A model generated the notes under the pieces. That model was not told the DNA's origin. It saw only the letters and a list, made by a program, of their open reading frames with translations, and did not search any database. Source: Prevotella sp. (GTDB lineage: Bacteria > Bacteroidota > Bacteroidia > Bacteroidales > Bacteroidaceae). From it: 55,663 bases of DNA. Within the stretch, counting starts at the first letter, position 1, and each line of letters opens with the position of its first letter. The position numbers and the translations under genes are program-made. The DNA lies in the NCBI GenBank assembly GCA_017458005.1, contig JAFTGH010000052.1:1-55663 (forward strand), given 5' to 3'. Positions 32,546 to 41,068 of the stretch are shown piece by piece.

Positions 32546-34729
32546 TTACTTGGCATGACTGTTTTCCGTTGCTGTCAGACCTAATTGTGACATACGATAT
32601 ACGAAGTTATTAAACTTGGTATAAGGTGGCAACTGTCCAACGAATTCCTCCACAGCATATCGACTAGCCTCTGTCAAGTACATGAAGAGCGAGTCTTTAT
32701 GTTCCTCGTCCAGCATAGCCTCCACTTCCTTCAGCGCTTTCTGGTCGACATCCTTCCAAGTACGGTTGGCACGGGTAACCATCAGGTTGACGGTAGCCAT
32801 GTTCAACAGGGAAGGAGCAATAGAGTTCTCATCCAAGCATGGATACTCGATGATAGCAATCTCCTCAGGCAGAATATCAGGACAGAGGTCCTTGATACCG
32901 TTTGCCATAATGAACTTGCTGTCCTCGGCAAGGAAGTCCTCGTCATAAGTCAGACGGCGAACTTGCAGGCCAATGGATATCCAATAGTTCTCCAACTCCT
33001 GGGCAAGGAAACTCTTACCGTTACCAGAGTCAGTGGAGATTAGGTTCAATACATTCTGCTGACCCTCCTTGAACTTTGGCAATAATGCCTTGCTCAACTG
33101 ACGGAGTGACATGTCGGCAATCGTCTTGTTAAAACGGCGATAGCGCAGGTTGCTCTCCCTCGGGTAACAGCCCATAACGGGAATCTTGGTGATACGCTCA
33201 GAACGCATGCGGTCACGTAAGGTACGGTCAAGCAGTTCGATAATGAAGAAGTAGAGTGCTGTCAACATGAAAGTCAATAGGAAGGCTCCCAATAAGATCA
33301 TCAAACGGTTGGTGGGCTGAGCATTCAATGGGAACATCGGCGGGTTCAGCACACGGAGTGTCGCTGTAGACATTTGCAGGTTCTTCTGACGCAGACGAGC
33401 AGCGTTCAATGCTTTCAGCATCTCCATGTAGTTACCCTCCACGAAACTGATATGACGATCCTTACGATCCAGTGTGGCTCCGATAGGAGAGTAGAACAAG
33501 TATTGCTGATCCAGACGCTGACGCATCACATCGGTGGCAGACATCTCTGCTCTTGCTTTCTCCATCAACAGCATCTGCTCCAACCATTTGTCAATCATAT
33601 CCTTTGCCTTGACACCCGTCTCTGTGCTATAGGTGCCAGCCTCAATCTCGTGGGTCAGGTCCTTGACGGTATTAGTGGTAGCCTGCAATTCACGTTGCGC
33701 TTTCTGCATCTCCTCTTGCGCCTCGTTGTTCAGGTCACCGCCTTCTCCAGCCATTAGACGGAGGTTGGAGATACGGGATTGCAGACGAGAGATGTCCTTA
33801 ATCTGATCGGTGAACTGCTTGTTGGCACGAATCACACGAGCACGGTCCCCCAATTGACGCTCCAGATAGTCCATCAATGCCTTGGACGTGGTGTAGTCCA
33901 TCAACTGCTGGTTTTGGAAATTCTGTTGCTGTTGATCCAGTACGGTCAACTGCTTGGTTTGCTCACCATAGTTAATGATACGCTTAGAGATGTTGTAACG
34001 AATCAAGTCATCCTCTGCACTGGTAAGGATGCGGTACAGACGAGCAACCTCACGTTCGAAGAACTTAATAACATTATTCGTCTCACCAAAGCGAATCTGC
34101 TGATAGTGGCGGGCAAAAACCTCATTCAGAATATCCAAAGTGTTATAGGCAATACCTGCATCGTTTGCCGAATAGCCAATATCTATGATATCGCTTCGCT
34201 CCAACTGCAAGACTTTCAGTCTAGAGGTGATACTATTGATGCCAAAATAGGGATGGTAGTTGAGAATACCAAAGATATAGTTATCTTGTGATGGCTTCTC
34301 GTATGCCTTCAAGTTTGCGTAGGTCGCCGACTCACTATTATGGTTGATTAGCGCCTTGACATCAGCGGGTACTGAGGCATTCAACTGACGGAAATGCTCT
34401 GCGGAGATGTAGTTGTTGTCCTTGTTGGGATTACCATACATCATACAACGGGCAAACAGACGAAGGGAAACCTCACGGATGGTGTTCTCCGTCGTGATAA
34501 TCAGCATCAAGTTGGTGATGTTAGTCTGGGGATTACCGCCGGCAACACCTGTGCCACCCTCAATGTTATATCCTGTAATCATACCCGTATAAATTGTGGT
34601 GTTCGTGTCGTATACACGCTCCATGTTTCTAGTCATGAACCAAGCCACAATCAATGCAATCAGCGGCAAGATAACCAAATACCAACGTATCTTGTATAAA
34701 AACCTGACGATATATCTGAATAAATCCAT
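32546..34729 (-). CDS. Wzc-like chain-length/co-polymerase protein with degenerate ATPase domain
   Basis: 727 residues. Membrane segments at about 17-34 (WYLVILPLIALIVAWFM) and about 478-502 (LMILLGAFLLTFMLTALYFFII) enclose a large periplasmic coiled-coil-rich domain, the Wzz/PCP-2 layout. The C-terminal cytoplasmic domain has a P-loop (STDSGNGKSF, about 563) and a beta-strand EIAIIEYPCL where a Walker A' Asp is expected, but no Tyr-rich tail is seen. It may set polymer length without being a conventional tyrosine autokinase. Located between the TolC-like and Wzy-like genes, as in EPS secretion operons. Confidence 0.8.
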   Translation of the reverse strand: MDLFRYIVRFLYKIRWYLVILPLIALIVAWFMTRNMERVYDTNTTIYTGMITGYNIEGGTGVAGGNPQTNITNLMLIITTENTIREVSLRLFARCMMYGNPNKDNNYISAEHFRQLNASVPADVKALINHNSESATYANLKAYEKPSQDNYIFGILNYHPYFGINSITSRLKVLQLERSDIIDIGYSANDAGIAYNTLDILNEVFARHYQQIRFGETNNVIKFFEREVARLYRILTSAEDDLIRYNISKRIINYGEQTKQLTVLDQQQQNFQNQQLMDYTTSKALMDYLERQLGDRARVIRANKQFTDQIKDISRLQSRISNLRLMAGEGGDLNNEAQEEMQKAQRELQATTNTVKDLTHEIEAGTYSTETGVKAKDMIDKWLEQMLLMEKARAEMSATDVMRQRLDQQYLFYSPIGATLDRKDRHISFVEGNYMEMLKALNAARLRQKNLQMSTATLRVLNPPMFPLNAQPTNRLMILLGAFLLTFMLTALYFFIIELLDRTLRDRMRSERITKIPVMGCYPRESNLRYRRFNKTIADMSLRQLSKALLPKFKEGQQNVLNLISTDSGNGKSFLAQELENYWISIGLQVRRLTYDEDFLAEDSKFIMANGIKDLCPDILPEEIAIIEYPCLDENSIAPSLLNMATVNLMVTRANRTWKDVDQKALKEVEAMLDEEHKDSLFMYLTEASRYAVEEFVGQLPPYTKFNNFVYRMSQLGLTATENSHAK

Positions 34730-34740
34730 AATGCTGTGTT

Positions 34741-35772
34741 TTAACGGTTTCTACTTCTACTGCTTTTCTCGTATGCCCTTGCTGCGCTGGCAGATCTCGA
34801 TGCCTCGCGAGCATCAAGGCGAGAGGCTTTTTGCTGGGCGTTCTTCTCCGCTCTCTCTAACTGCTGATAACGTTTCTCATCCGCCTTCGACTCCTTGGCG
34901 ATACGCTTCTCCATTGCTTTGTTCTCACGACGAATCTGACTTTCAGACTTGTGTATCGTGCCATCCAAGGTCACCTCAGTGGTAGCATTGGTAATAATCG
35001 GGGTGCGGGAGAGAATTTCCAGAGTGAGAATGTCTGTCATAATTTCAGTTTGAAGAACCTGATATTCCTTCACCACGTCCAACTCATGCAACTTAGTCCA
35101 TGCATAGTCCTCTATGTTCATGTTACCCTGATGGAAGTCCTCCTGGTTCAAGGCACCAGCACCTTGATAGGCAGCAGCACCTTCACTGGCAGTCTTCAGG
35201 GTTACCAACGTATTGGTAATCTTAGCATATAAGGTACTAATCTGAAGTTTGAGATCTTCAAATTTGGCATCCTTCTCTAACCCTGCTTTTTCTGCCTCCA
35301 GACGCTTACGCTTGATAGATGGTGCCCAGTCTAGAATATCCTCTAAGGGAACATTCACGTTGACACCAACATTCCAATATGACTGCTCGCTACCGTCCTT
35401 CGACTCAAAGATAGGAGTGAAGTTCATGGTACCCGTCTGGTTGTTGGTCAACTGGCTGTAAACATCCGTCTTACCATAACTGTAACTGGCATGGGCACGG
35501 ACATAGGAGAAAATATGGCGCTTCTGTTGGGCGACTTCCGCCTTGGCAAGTTGCTCGGCTTTCTCCATTGATAGGATATTGGGGTTCTGTTTGGCGTTCT
35601 CAAAAAGAACAGAAAGCGGTGGGAGATGGAACGTGGAAAAGTTCAAGGTGCTCTCTTCACTGGAATCAAAGAATCCCGCACTGATACCACTTTCGTCTAA
35701 ACTTTGAGCATGGGTTGCTGAACCTATGCCAAGTGCAATGGCAAAAAGTAGTAGATGTCTTATTTTGTTCAT
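34741..35772 (-). CDS. Half-size TolC-like outer-membrane efflux family protein with charged tail
   Basis: 343 residues with a signal peptide (MNKIRHLLLFAIALGIGSATHA|Q). It has one copy of the outer-membrane efflux repeat rather than two: helix (FENAKQNPNILSMEKAEQLAKAEVAQQKR), strand pair (ASYSYG, YWNVGVNVNVPLEDIL), helix (AEKAGLEKDAKFEDLKLQISTLYAKI). About 80 C-terminal residues are a highly charged E/K/R/A-rich tail that may form a coiled coil. The start at 35772 was chosen because it gives a signal peptide; an earlier ATG at 35829 overlaps the upstream gene. It lies where a Wza-type export gene is usual, so a role in exporting the polymer is inferred. Confidence 0.72.
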   Translation of the reverse strand: MNKIRHLLLFAIALGIGSATHAQSLDESGISAGFFDSSEESTLNFSTFHLPPLSVLFENAKQNPNILSMEKAEQLAKAEVAQQKRHIFSYVRAHASYSYGKTDVYSQLTNNQTGTMNFTPIFESKDGSEQSYWNVGVNVNVPLEDILDWAPSIKRKRLEAEKAGLEKDAKFEDLKLQISTLYAKITNTLVTLKTASEGAAAYQGAGALNQEDFHQGNMNIEDYAWTKLHELDVVKEYQVLQTEIMTDILTLEILSRTPIITNATTEVTLDGTIHKSESQIRRENKAMEKRIAKESKADEKRYQQLERAEKNAQQKASRLDAREASRSASAARAYEKSSRSRNR

Positions 35773-35800
35773 TTTTCCTAAGTGGGTTAGACTATTTTGA

Positions 35801-37003
35801 TTATACGTTTTCCTTTTGTACAAAGGCAAAGAGGGTACGGAAGATAATCTTCATATCCAGTATGAAGTTGTAGGTCTGCCCGTATGTGATATCCAACTGC
35901 TTGCGCTCCTCAGCAGACATGTTGCCACCTTTACCACGCTCCTCGACCTGCCATAGACCAGTAAGTCCTGCAGGTGCCATGAAGCGGTCGATGCTAGAGT
36001 CGGCGGTCAGTTTCTCTGCCTCATAGAGTGGGAGAGGACGGTTGCCGACGATAGACATATCGCCTTTGAGAATATTGAAAAGTTGTGGAAGTTCATCAAT
36101 ACTGTATTTGCGGATAAAGTGTCCCACCTTAGTGATACGTGGGTCATTCTCTATCTTGACAAAGGCATTGTTGATGTCTTCCTCCTTCTGCTTGTTGAAG
36201 TCACTCTCTGCCACCACGAAGTCATCACCGATAAGCATAATCTCCTCGTCGCTGATCATCATCTCAGACTCCATGCCCATATCCAACATGTCTTGCTCGG
36301 CTTCATCACCGAGTGGAGCCGTGATGGTCTTGTGCTCGTCCTCCTCTTCTTTCTCTGCATACTGGTTACTGGTCTTGCTGAGGTCCTTTAGGCGCTCTTC
36401 GGCATCAACATACATGCTGCGGAACTTCAAGAAGTCGAAAATGGTATAGTTGGTACCTACACGCTTTGACTTGAAAAGGATAGGACCTTTGCTCTCCAAC
36501 CTGATAGCGATAGCAGTCAAAATGAAGATTGGAGAAAGGATGATGATGGCAAGCCCGGAGAAGATGATGTCGAACAAGCGTTTCCATACTGGAATCTTGA
36601 ACTTCAGGATCTTGTAGCGGGGTGCCTCATCGTCGAAGAGGATGTTCTCACGGTCGGAGATGAATTGTATCTTCTTGTTCAATGCCGTCACAGAAGCGTC
36701 TTTGTTGATGGTGTCGTTCACACCGCACTTCATGTAGATGTTACGCTCCTCCTCTGACATGTCGTCGGTCAGAAGGATGATATAGACATTACGGCATTTC
36801 TTGCGCAGATAGGTGATAGCCGTAATATCCTCACTACGGACATTACGGTCGAAAAATACAATAAAATGCTCATTGGATACGTGAGGGGTACACACCTGAG
36901 CCGCATCCTTGTAGGCATTTGTCATTCTGACCAATTGCCCCGGGATGTATTTGAGCCTTTCTTGTGTCTTTGGATTGTTACCTAAGTAAACAACACCTAT
37001 CAT
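35801..37003 (-). CDS. Polyprenyl-phosphate sugar-1-phosphate transferase with pseudo-receiver domain
   Basis: 400 residues. Residues about 1-115 resemble a response-regulator receiver (IVFFDRN, Asp52; IILLTDD; NKDA), but the acidic pair of the first strand is absent (YLGNN). Residues 135-400 are a WcaJ/PssY-like transferase: KRLFDIIFSGLAIIILSPIFI membrane hairpin, GPILFKSKRVG, FLKFRSMYVD, FIRKYSIDELPQLFNILKGDMSIVGNRP and LTGLWQV. An acidic, Met-rich insert at about 207-280 splits the catalytic domain. The enzyme should load the first sugar phosphate on undecaprenyl phosphate. The adjacent upstream gene is a true receiver protein, so signal-controlled EPS initiation is a reasonable idea. Confidence 0.85.
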   Translation of the reverse strand: MIGVVYLGNNPKTQERLKYIPGQLVRMTNAYKDAAQVCTPHVSNEHFIVFFDRNVRSEDITAITYLRKKCRNVYIILLTDDMSEEERNIYMKCGVNDTINKDASVTALNKKIQFISDRENILFDDEAPRYKILKFKIPVWKRLFDIIFSGLAIIILSPIFILTAIAIRLESKGPILFKSKRVGTNYTIFDFLKFRSMYVDAEERLKDLSKTSNQYAEKEEEDEHKTITAPLGDEAEQDMLDMGMESEMMISDEEIMLIGDDFVVAESDFNKQKEEDINNAFVKIENDPRITKVGHFIRKYSIDELPQLFNILKGDMSIVGNRPLPLYEAEKLTADSSIDRFMAPAGLTGLWQVEERGKGGNMSAEERKQLDITYGQTYNFILDMKIIFRTLFAFVQKENV

Positions 37004-37027
37004 AATGATATAATAATTAGAATTAGA

Positions 37028-37396
37028 TTAGTTTGGAAGGATCTTTTTGACGCGGATCTTTAACTCCATGGGATTAAATGGCTTGACAATATAATCGACT
37101 GCGCCAATCTCCAACAGGCGGATACGCTCACTGGTTGAGTCCTCGCTGGAAAGCATGATTACAGGAATGTGACGGAACAGTTCGTTTTGCTTGATCCACT
37201 CCAAGAAGTCATCACCACGCATTCCTGGCATGCGGATGTCTGAAATGATAAGGTCTGGCGTATTACCAGCCTGAAGCCACTTGACACCTTGCAAACCGTC
37301 GGGTAACCACTGGACATCATAATCACTCATCAAGTAAATCGAGAGCACCTTGGCGATGGTCTCCTTGTCATCTAGTATTAATATTTTTTTCTTCAT
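37028..37396 (-). CDS. Stand-alone CheY-like response regulator
   Basis: A 122-residue single receiver domain with all key residues: Asp9-Asp10 (ILILDDKE), the phospho-acceptor Asp53 in LIISDIRMPG, Ser in VIMLSSED and Lys in YIVKPFNP. No output domain is attached. It is the first gene of the EPS operon, 24 bp before the sugar transferase gene, which has its own receiver-like domain. It may dock onto that protein or the Wzc-like protein. No cognate histidine kinase lies in the window. Confidence 0.9.
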   Translation of the reverse strand: MKKKILILDDKETIAKVLSIYLMSDYDVQWLPDGLQGVKWLQAGNTPDLIISDIRMPGMRGDDFLEWIKQNELFRHIPVIMLSSEDSTSERIRLLEIGAVDYIVKPFNPMELKIRVKKILPN

Positions 37397-37438
37397 ATAT
37401 GAATAAAACTTAGTTCTCGGTTATGTTATTCTAATGTG

Positions 37439-37472
37439 CAAAGGTAAAAAAATATTTTTAATTGTAGTCAAA
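37439..37472 (-). promoter_or_regulatory. Promoter of the EPS operon
   Basis: On the minus strand the -7 TACCTTTG (37439-37446) is preceded by TTTG (37469-37472) at 22 bp, slightly wide. The leader before the response-regulator ATG is about 35 nt. The remaining intergenic DNA up to 37584 is very AT-rich; no clear promoter for the plus-strand xylB is seen. Confidence 0.65.
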
Positions 37473-37584
37473 TAATGATAAAAAAATGCCAAAAAAGAGG
37501 AAAAAAGTTGGAATTTAAAAATTATTTAGGGAAATTTGGGCTGTTAAACGTAATAATAGTAGAGAATTTATTTTCAACATAATT

Positions 37585-39075
37585 ATGGCAAATAGATATC
37601 TATTAGGATTCGATGTGGGCAGTTCTTCTGTAAAAGCATCGTTGGTAAACGCAGACACAGGGAAGTGTGCTGCAGCCGCTTTCTTCCCAGAGAAGGAAGC
37701 ACCGATTATGGCGGTAAAAGCAGGTTGGGCTGAGCAAGACCCTCAGATGTGGTGGGATAATGCGAAGCGGAGTTTGAACAAGATCATGGCAGAGACTGGA
37801 GCCACAGGGGAGGATATCAAGGCGATAGGTATCTCTTATCAGATGCATGGTTTGGTATGTGTTGATAAGAACTTGAAGGCTTTACGCCCTTCTATCATCT
37901 GGTGTGACTCTCGTGCTGTACCTTATGGTGAGAAGGCTTTTAAGGATTTGGGCGCAGACCAGTGCCTGAGTCATTTGCTGAACTCTCCTGGTAACTTTAC
38001 GGCGGCTAAACTTGCCTGGGTCAAGGAAAACGAGCCTGAGATATATGCTCAGATTCACAAGATCATGTTACCTGGTGATTATATCGCCATGCGTCTTTCT
38101 GGCGTTGCCAATACAACGGTCAGTGGACTTTCTGAGGGAATGTTCTGGGATTTCAAGAACAGTCAGGTGGCTGATTTCCTGATGAAATACTATGGTTTTG
38201 ACGCATCACTTATCGCCGATATTGTACCTACCTTTGGAATTCAGAGCGAGGTGAGTGCTGAGGCTGCCGCAGAACTCGGATTGAAAGCAGGTACACCTAT
38301 TTCATATAGAGGGGGCGATCAGCCAAATAATGCCTTGTCATTGAACGTTCTCAATCCTGGTGAGATTGCTGCCACAGCAGGCACCTCTGGTGTTGTTTAT
38401 GGTGTTCTTGGTGAGGTGAACTATGATAAGCAGAGCCGTGTGAACACTTTCGCCCATGTCAATCATAGTATCGACCAGACTCGTCTGGGTGTCCTGTTGT
38501 GTATCAATGGAACAGGTATTCTGAATGCATGGGTACATCGTAATATCACTCCAGATGTAGGTTATGCGGAGATGAATGACCTTGCCGCTACTGTTCCTAT
38601 TGGCAGTGAGGGTGTGACTATCGTTCCGTTCGGTAACGGTGCAGAGCGTGTGCTGGAGAATAAGGAGATCGGATGCTCTATTAATGGTCTGAACTTTAAC
38701 AAGCACAACAAGGCTCATCTTGTTCGTGCCGCCCAAGAAGGCATTGTCTTCTCTTTCTGCTATGGCATGGAGATTATGCAGCAGATGGGTATGGATATTC
38801 AGAAGATTCACGCTGGCAAGGCAAATATGTTCCTGAGTCCATTGTTCCGCAATACTTTGGCTGGTGTTAGTGGGGCTACTATTGAACTTTATGATACCGA
38901 CGGTTCTGTAGGTGCCGCCAAAGGTGCTGGTATCGGCGCAGGTATCTATAAGGATAGTAATGAGGCATTCGCAACGTTGGACAAGTTACAGGTCATCGAG
39001 CCTGAGGCAGCCAAGCGTAGTGAGTATCTTGCTGCTTATGCCGCATGGAAAGAGACACTGAGTAAGAACATATAG
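37585..39075 (+). CDS. xylB: Xylulokinase
   Basis: A 496-residue FGGY-family sugar kinase. GFDVGSSSVKASL is the N-terminal phosphate-binding motif, ISYQMHGLV (Met87-His88-Gly89) is the xylulokinase marker, IIWCDSRA and YRGGDQPNNAL (Asp245, catalytic base) follow, then AATAGTSGVVYG. It phosphorylates D-xylulose for the pentose phosphate pathway. Here it stands alone, without xylose isomerase or transporter, and is divergent from the EPS operon. A double hairpin terminator follows at 39096. Confidence 0.9.
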   Translation: MANRYLLGFDVGSSSVKASLVNADTGKCAAAAFFPEKEAPIMAVKAGWAEQDPQMWWDNAKRSLNKIMAETGATGEDIKAIGISYQMHGLVCVDKNLKALRPSIIWCDSRAVPYGEKAFKDLGADQCLSHLLNSPGNFTAAKLAWVKENEPEIYAQIHKIMLPGDYIAMRLSGVANTTVSGLSEGMFWDFKNSQVADFLMKYYGFDASLIADIVPTFGIQSEVSAEAAAELGLKAGTPISYRGGDQPNNALSLNVLNPGEIAATAGTSGVVYGVLGEVNYDKQSRVNTFAHVNHSIDQTRLGVLLCINGTGILNAWVHRNITPDVGYAEMNDLAATVPIGSEGVTIVPFGNGAERVLENKEIGCSINGLNFNKHNKAHLVRAAQEGIVFSFCYGMEIMQQMGMDIQKIHAGKANMFLSPLFRNTLAGVSGATIELYDTDGSVGAAKGAGIGAGIYKDSNEAFATLDKLQVIEPEAAKRSEYLAAYAAWKETLSKNI

Positions 39076-39095
39076 TTTTTGGGAAGAACTCTGTG

Positions 39096-39155
39096 AAATG
39101 GAGGCTTCAAACGACCTGTTTGAAGCCTCCATTCGTATCGTTTGAAGCCTCCATT
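39096..39155. terminator. Convergent terminator with a duplicated arm (xylB and buk)
   Basis: A left arm (39097-39112, AATGGAGGCTTCAAAC) pairs perfectly over 16 bp with 39118-39133, leaving a 5-nt loop. A second copy of the right arm (39137-39155) can pair with the same left arm over 19 bp (39096-39114). Only one of the two hairpins can form at a time. It lies between the stops of two converging genes. Confidence 0.85.
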
Positions 39156-39162
39156 TGACTTG

Positions 39163-40230
39163 CTATTGATATACTTTCGCTTCCCGCTTACCTTGCAGGA
39201 CGGCAAGGGCGTTAAGGGCAAGTGCCTCCATCTCGTTCTCTCCTGGGAAAGTATAGACGGGAGCAATAAAACCGATGCGGCGTCGAAGTTCACTGACGAT
39301 ATAGTCGGAATGTGCCATGCCACCAGTCAGAAGGACGGCATCAATATTACCGCATAGAACTGCGGCCTCAGCGGCAATCTGCTTTGCGACATGATAAAGC
39401 ATGGCATCCACCAGCACCTGTGCATGTTCATCACCCTGTTTGATGCGATCCAGAATCTCTCGCATGTTGTTCGTTCCTAGATGGGCGGTCAGACCTGCCT
39501 GTCCCGCGATACGTTTCAGTAGTTGTTTCTCTGTATACTTGCCACTGAAACACAAACGGATCAGGTCTGCTGCAGGCAAAGAACCAGCACGCTCAGGTGA
39601 GAAAGGTCCCTCACCGTCCAAGGCATTATTCGCGTCAATGGCACGGCCATGCTCATGGGCTGCAACAGAGATTCCCCCTCCCAGATGACAGATAATCAGA
39701 TTCAAATCCTCGTACTCCTTCCCAATGCTGTGGGCATAACGGCGGGCAATGGCTCGCTGGTTGAGGGCGTGCCAGATACAGATGCGAGGCATCAAGGGCG
39801 ATCCGCTGATACGTGCCAAGGGTGACAACTCGTCTACTACGCCAGGGTCAGCGATGAAAGCACGGCAATGGGGTATTGTAGAGGCAATCTCATGGGCTAT
39901 CAGACAACCGAGGTTACAGGCATGGCTGTGCATCACACATCCATGTAGGGTGTCATCCACCATCTTGTCGTTAATCTCATAGACACCACCGGCGATAGGT
40001 TTCACTAGTCCGCCACGTCCGATGACTGCATCAAACTCCAGAGGAATCTCTGTCTGTCGCAACTCGTCAAGAACCAGTTGGCGACGGAAGGCACGTTGTT
40101 CTAGCACATCACCAAACTGTGACAACTCTTCCGCATGATGGGTGATGTTACGGAGTAATATGGGCTTCTCGTCATCATAGACGGCAATTTTCGTCGATGT
40201 TGAGCCTGGATTGATGACTAGTATCTTCAT
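39163..40230 (-). CDS. buk: Butyrate kinase (acetate/butyrate kinase family)
   Basis: A 355-residue ASKHA-fold kinase: ILVINPGSTSTKIAVYDDE at the N terminus, GRGGLVKPIAGGVYEI, VMHSHACNLGCLIAHEIA, LIICHLGGGISVAAHEHGRAIDANNALDGEGPFSPERAG and ALLTGGMAHSD-type motif near the end. The long GGGIS...GEGPFSPERAG segment favours butyrate over acetate kinase. It interconverts butyryl phosphate and butyrate with ATP. Branched acyl phosphates (isobutyryl, isovaleryl) are equally possible. It overlaps the ptb gene by 4 nt. Confidence 0.9.
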   Translation of the reverse strand: MKILVINPGSTSTKIAVYDDEKPILLRNITHHAEELSQFGDVLEQRAFRRQLVLDELRQTEIPLEFDAVIGRGGLVKPIAGGVYEINDKMVDDTLHGCVMHSHACNLGCLIAHEIASTIPHCRAFIADPGVVDELSPLARISGSPLMPRICIWHALNQRAIARRYAHSIGKEYEDLNLIICHLGGGISVAAHEHGRAIDANNALDGEGPFSPERAGSLPAADLIRLCFSGKYTEKQLLKRIAGQAGLTAHLGTNNMREILDRIKQGDEHAQVLVDAMLYHVAKQIAAEAAVLCGNIDAVLLTGGMAHSDYIVSELRRRIGFIAPVYTFPGENEMEALALNALAVLQGKREAKVYQ

Positions 40231-41063
40231 ATCGCTGCCAGTGCAAGTGAGTAATATTTTGATTCGGGACTATCTGCTCTTGACGAAACCACACACGGAC
40301 ACTGGGTACCCTGCAGTACGCCCGCCGTCTTAGCATAAGCAAACAGTGTCAGTGTCTTGTAGAAAACGTTACCCGCTACGATGTCGGGGAAGATAAGCGC
40401 GTCTGCTTGTCCGTCAATAATACTGTGGATTCCCTTCTCGTGAAGACTGACACTGTCAAGTGATGTCTTCAAATCGAGTGGACCGTCAATCAGACAGCGT
40501 CCGAATTTACCCGTCTGTGCCTCGGCGATAATCTCAAGATAGTCAGCGGTATAGGGGAATGCCTTGGCACTGACTTTCTCGGCACAGTGGATGAGAGAGA
40601 TACGGGGTTCCTCGATTCCAAGGGCATGACATACGTAGTTTACGTAATAAATCTGTTGTCGTCGCTGTGCTTGGGTTGGGACTGGAATCACTGCCGCATC
40701 GGTGAAGAAGAGTAGTTTTTCGTACTTTGGAATCTCTGCCATGGCGACATGGGTGAGTACATGTCCTGGTCGGATGATGCCTTTCTCCTTGTCTAAGATA
40801 GCGCGCAGAAGGACATCAGTATTGATTAGTCCCTTCATCAGGATGTCTGCATCTCCATTCTTGCATAGTGCCACGGCACGACGAGCGCATTCTTCCTTGT
40901 CGTCTCCATCCACATAGATAGGGTCTATAAACCCCATTTCCTTGCCTTTCTCTACGGCATATCTGGTACTGGCGTCATTGGCAGAGACAACAGCCACGCG
41001 CTTACGGTCGCCTCGCTCTTGCAAGAAGACAATCATGTCGTTTAAGGTCCGGATAGGTTGCAT
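40227..41063 (-). CDS. ptb: Phosphate butyryltransferase (phosphate acyltransferase family)
   Basis: A 278-residue enzyme of the PTA/PTB family: VAVVSANDASTRYAVEKGKEMGFIDPIYVDG, ADILMKGLINTDVLLRAIL, FTDAAVIPVPT, GRCLIDGPLDLKTSLD and a closing DIVAGNVFYKTLTLFAYAKTAGVLQGT. It transfers an acyl group between CoA and phosphate, and with the coupled kinase yields one ATP per acyl-CoA. Length matches Ptb and is shorter than Pta. It starts 5 bp after manC on the same strand. Confidence 0.9.
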   Translation of the reverse strand: MQPIRTLNDMIVFLQERGDRKRVAVVSANDASTRYAVEKGKEMGFIDPIYVDGDDKEECARRAVALCKNGDADILMKGLINTDVLLRAILDKEKGIIRPGHVLTHVAMAEIPKYEKLLFFTDAAVIPVPTQAQRRQQIYYVNYVCHALGIEEPRISLIHCAEKVSAKAFPYTADYLEIIAEAQTGKFGRCLIDGPLDLKTSLDSVSLHEKGIHSIIDGQADALIFPDIVAGNVFYKTLTLFAYAKTAGVLQGTQCPCVVSSRADSPESKYYSLALAAI

Positions 41064-41068
41064 AGGCT

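Noticed and set aside
39036-39323. 95-codon minus-strand frame across the xylB-buk junction
   Set aside because: It runs through the double hairpin terminator and is out of frame with buk; no sign of coding.
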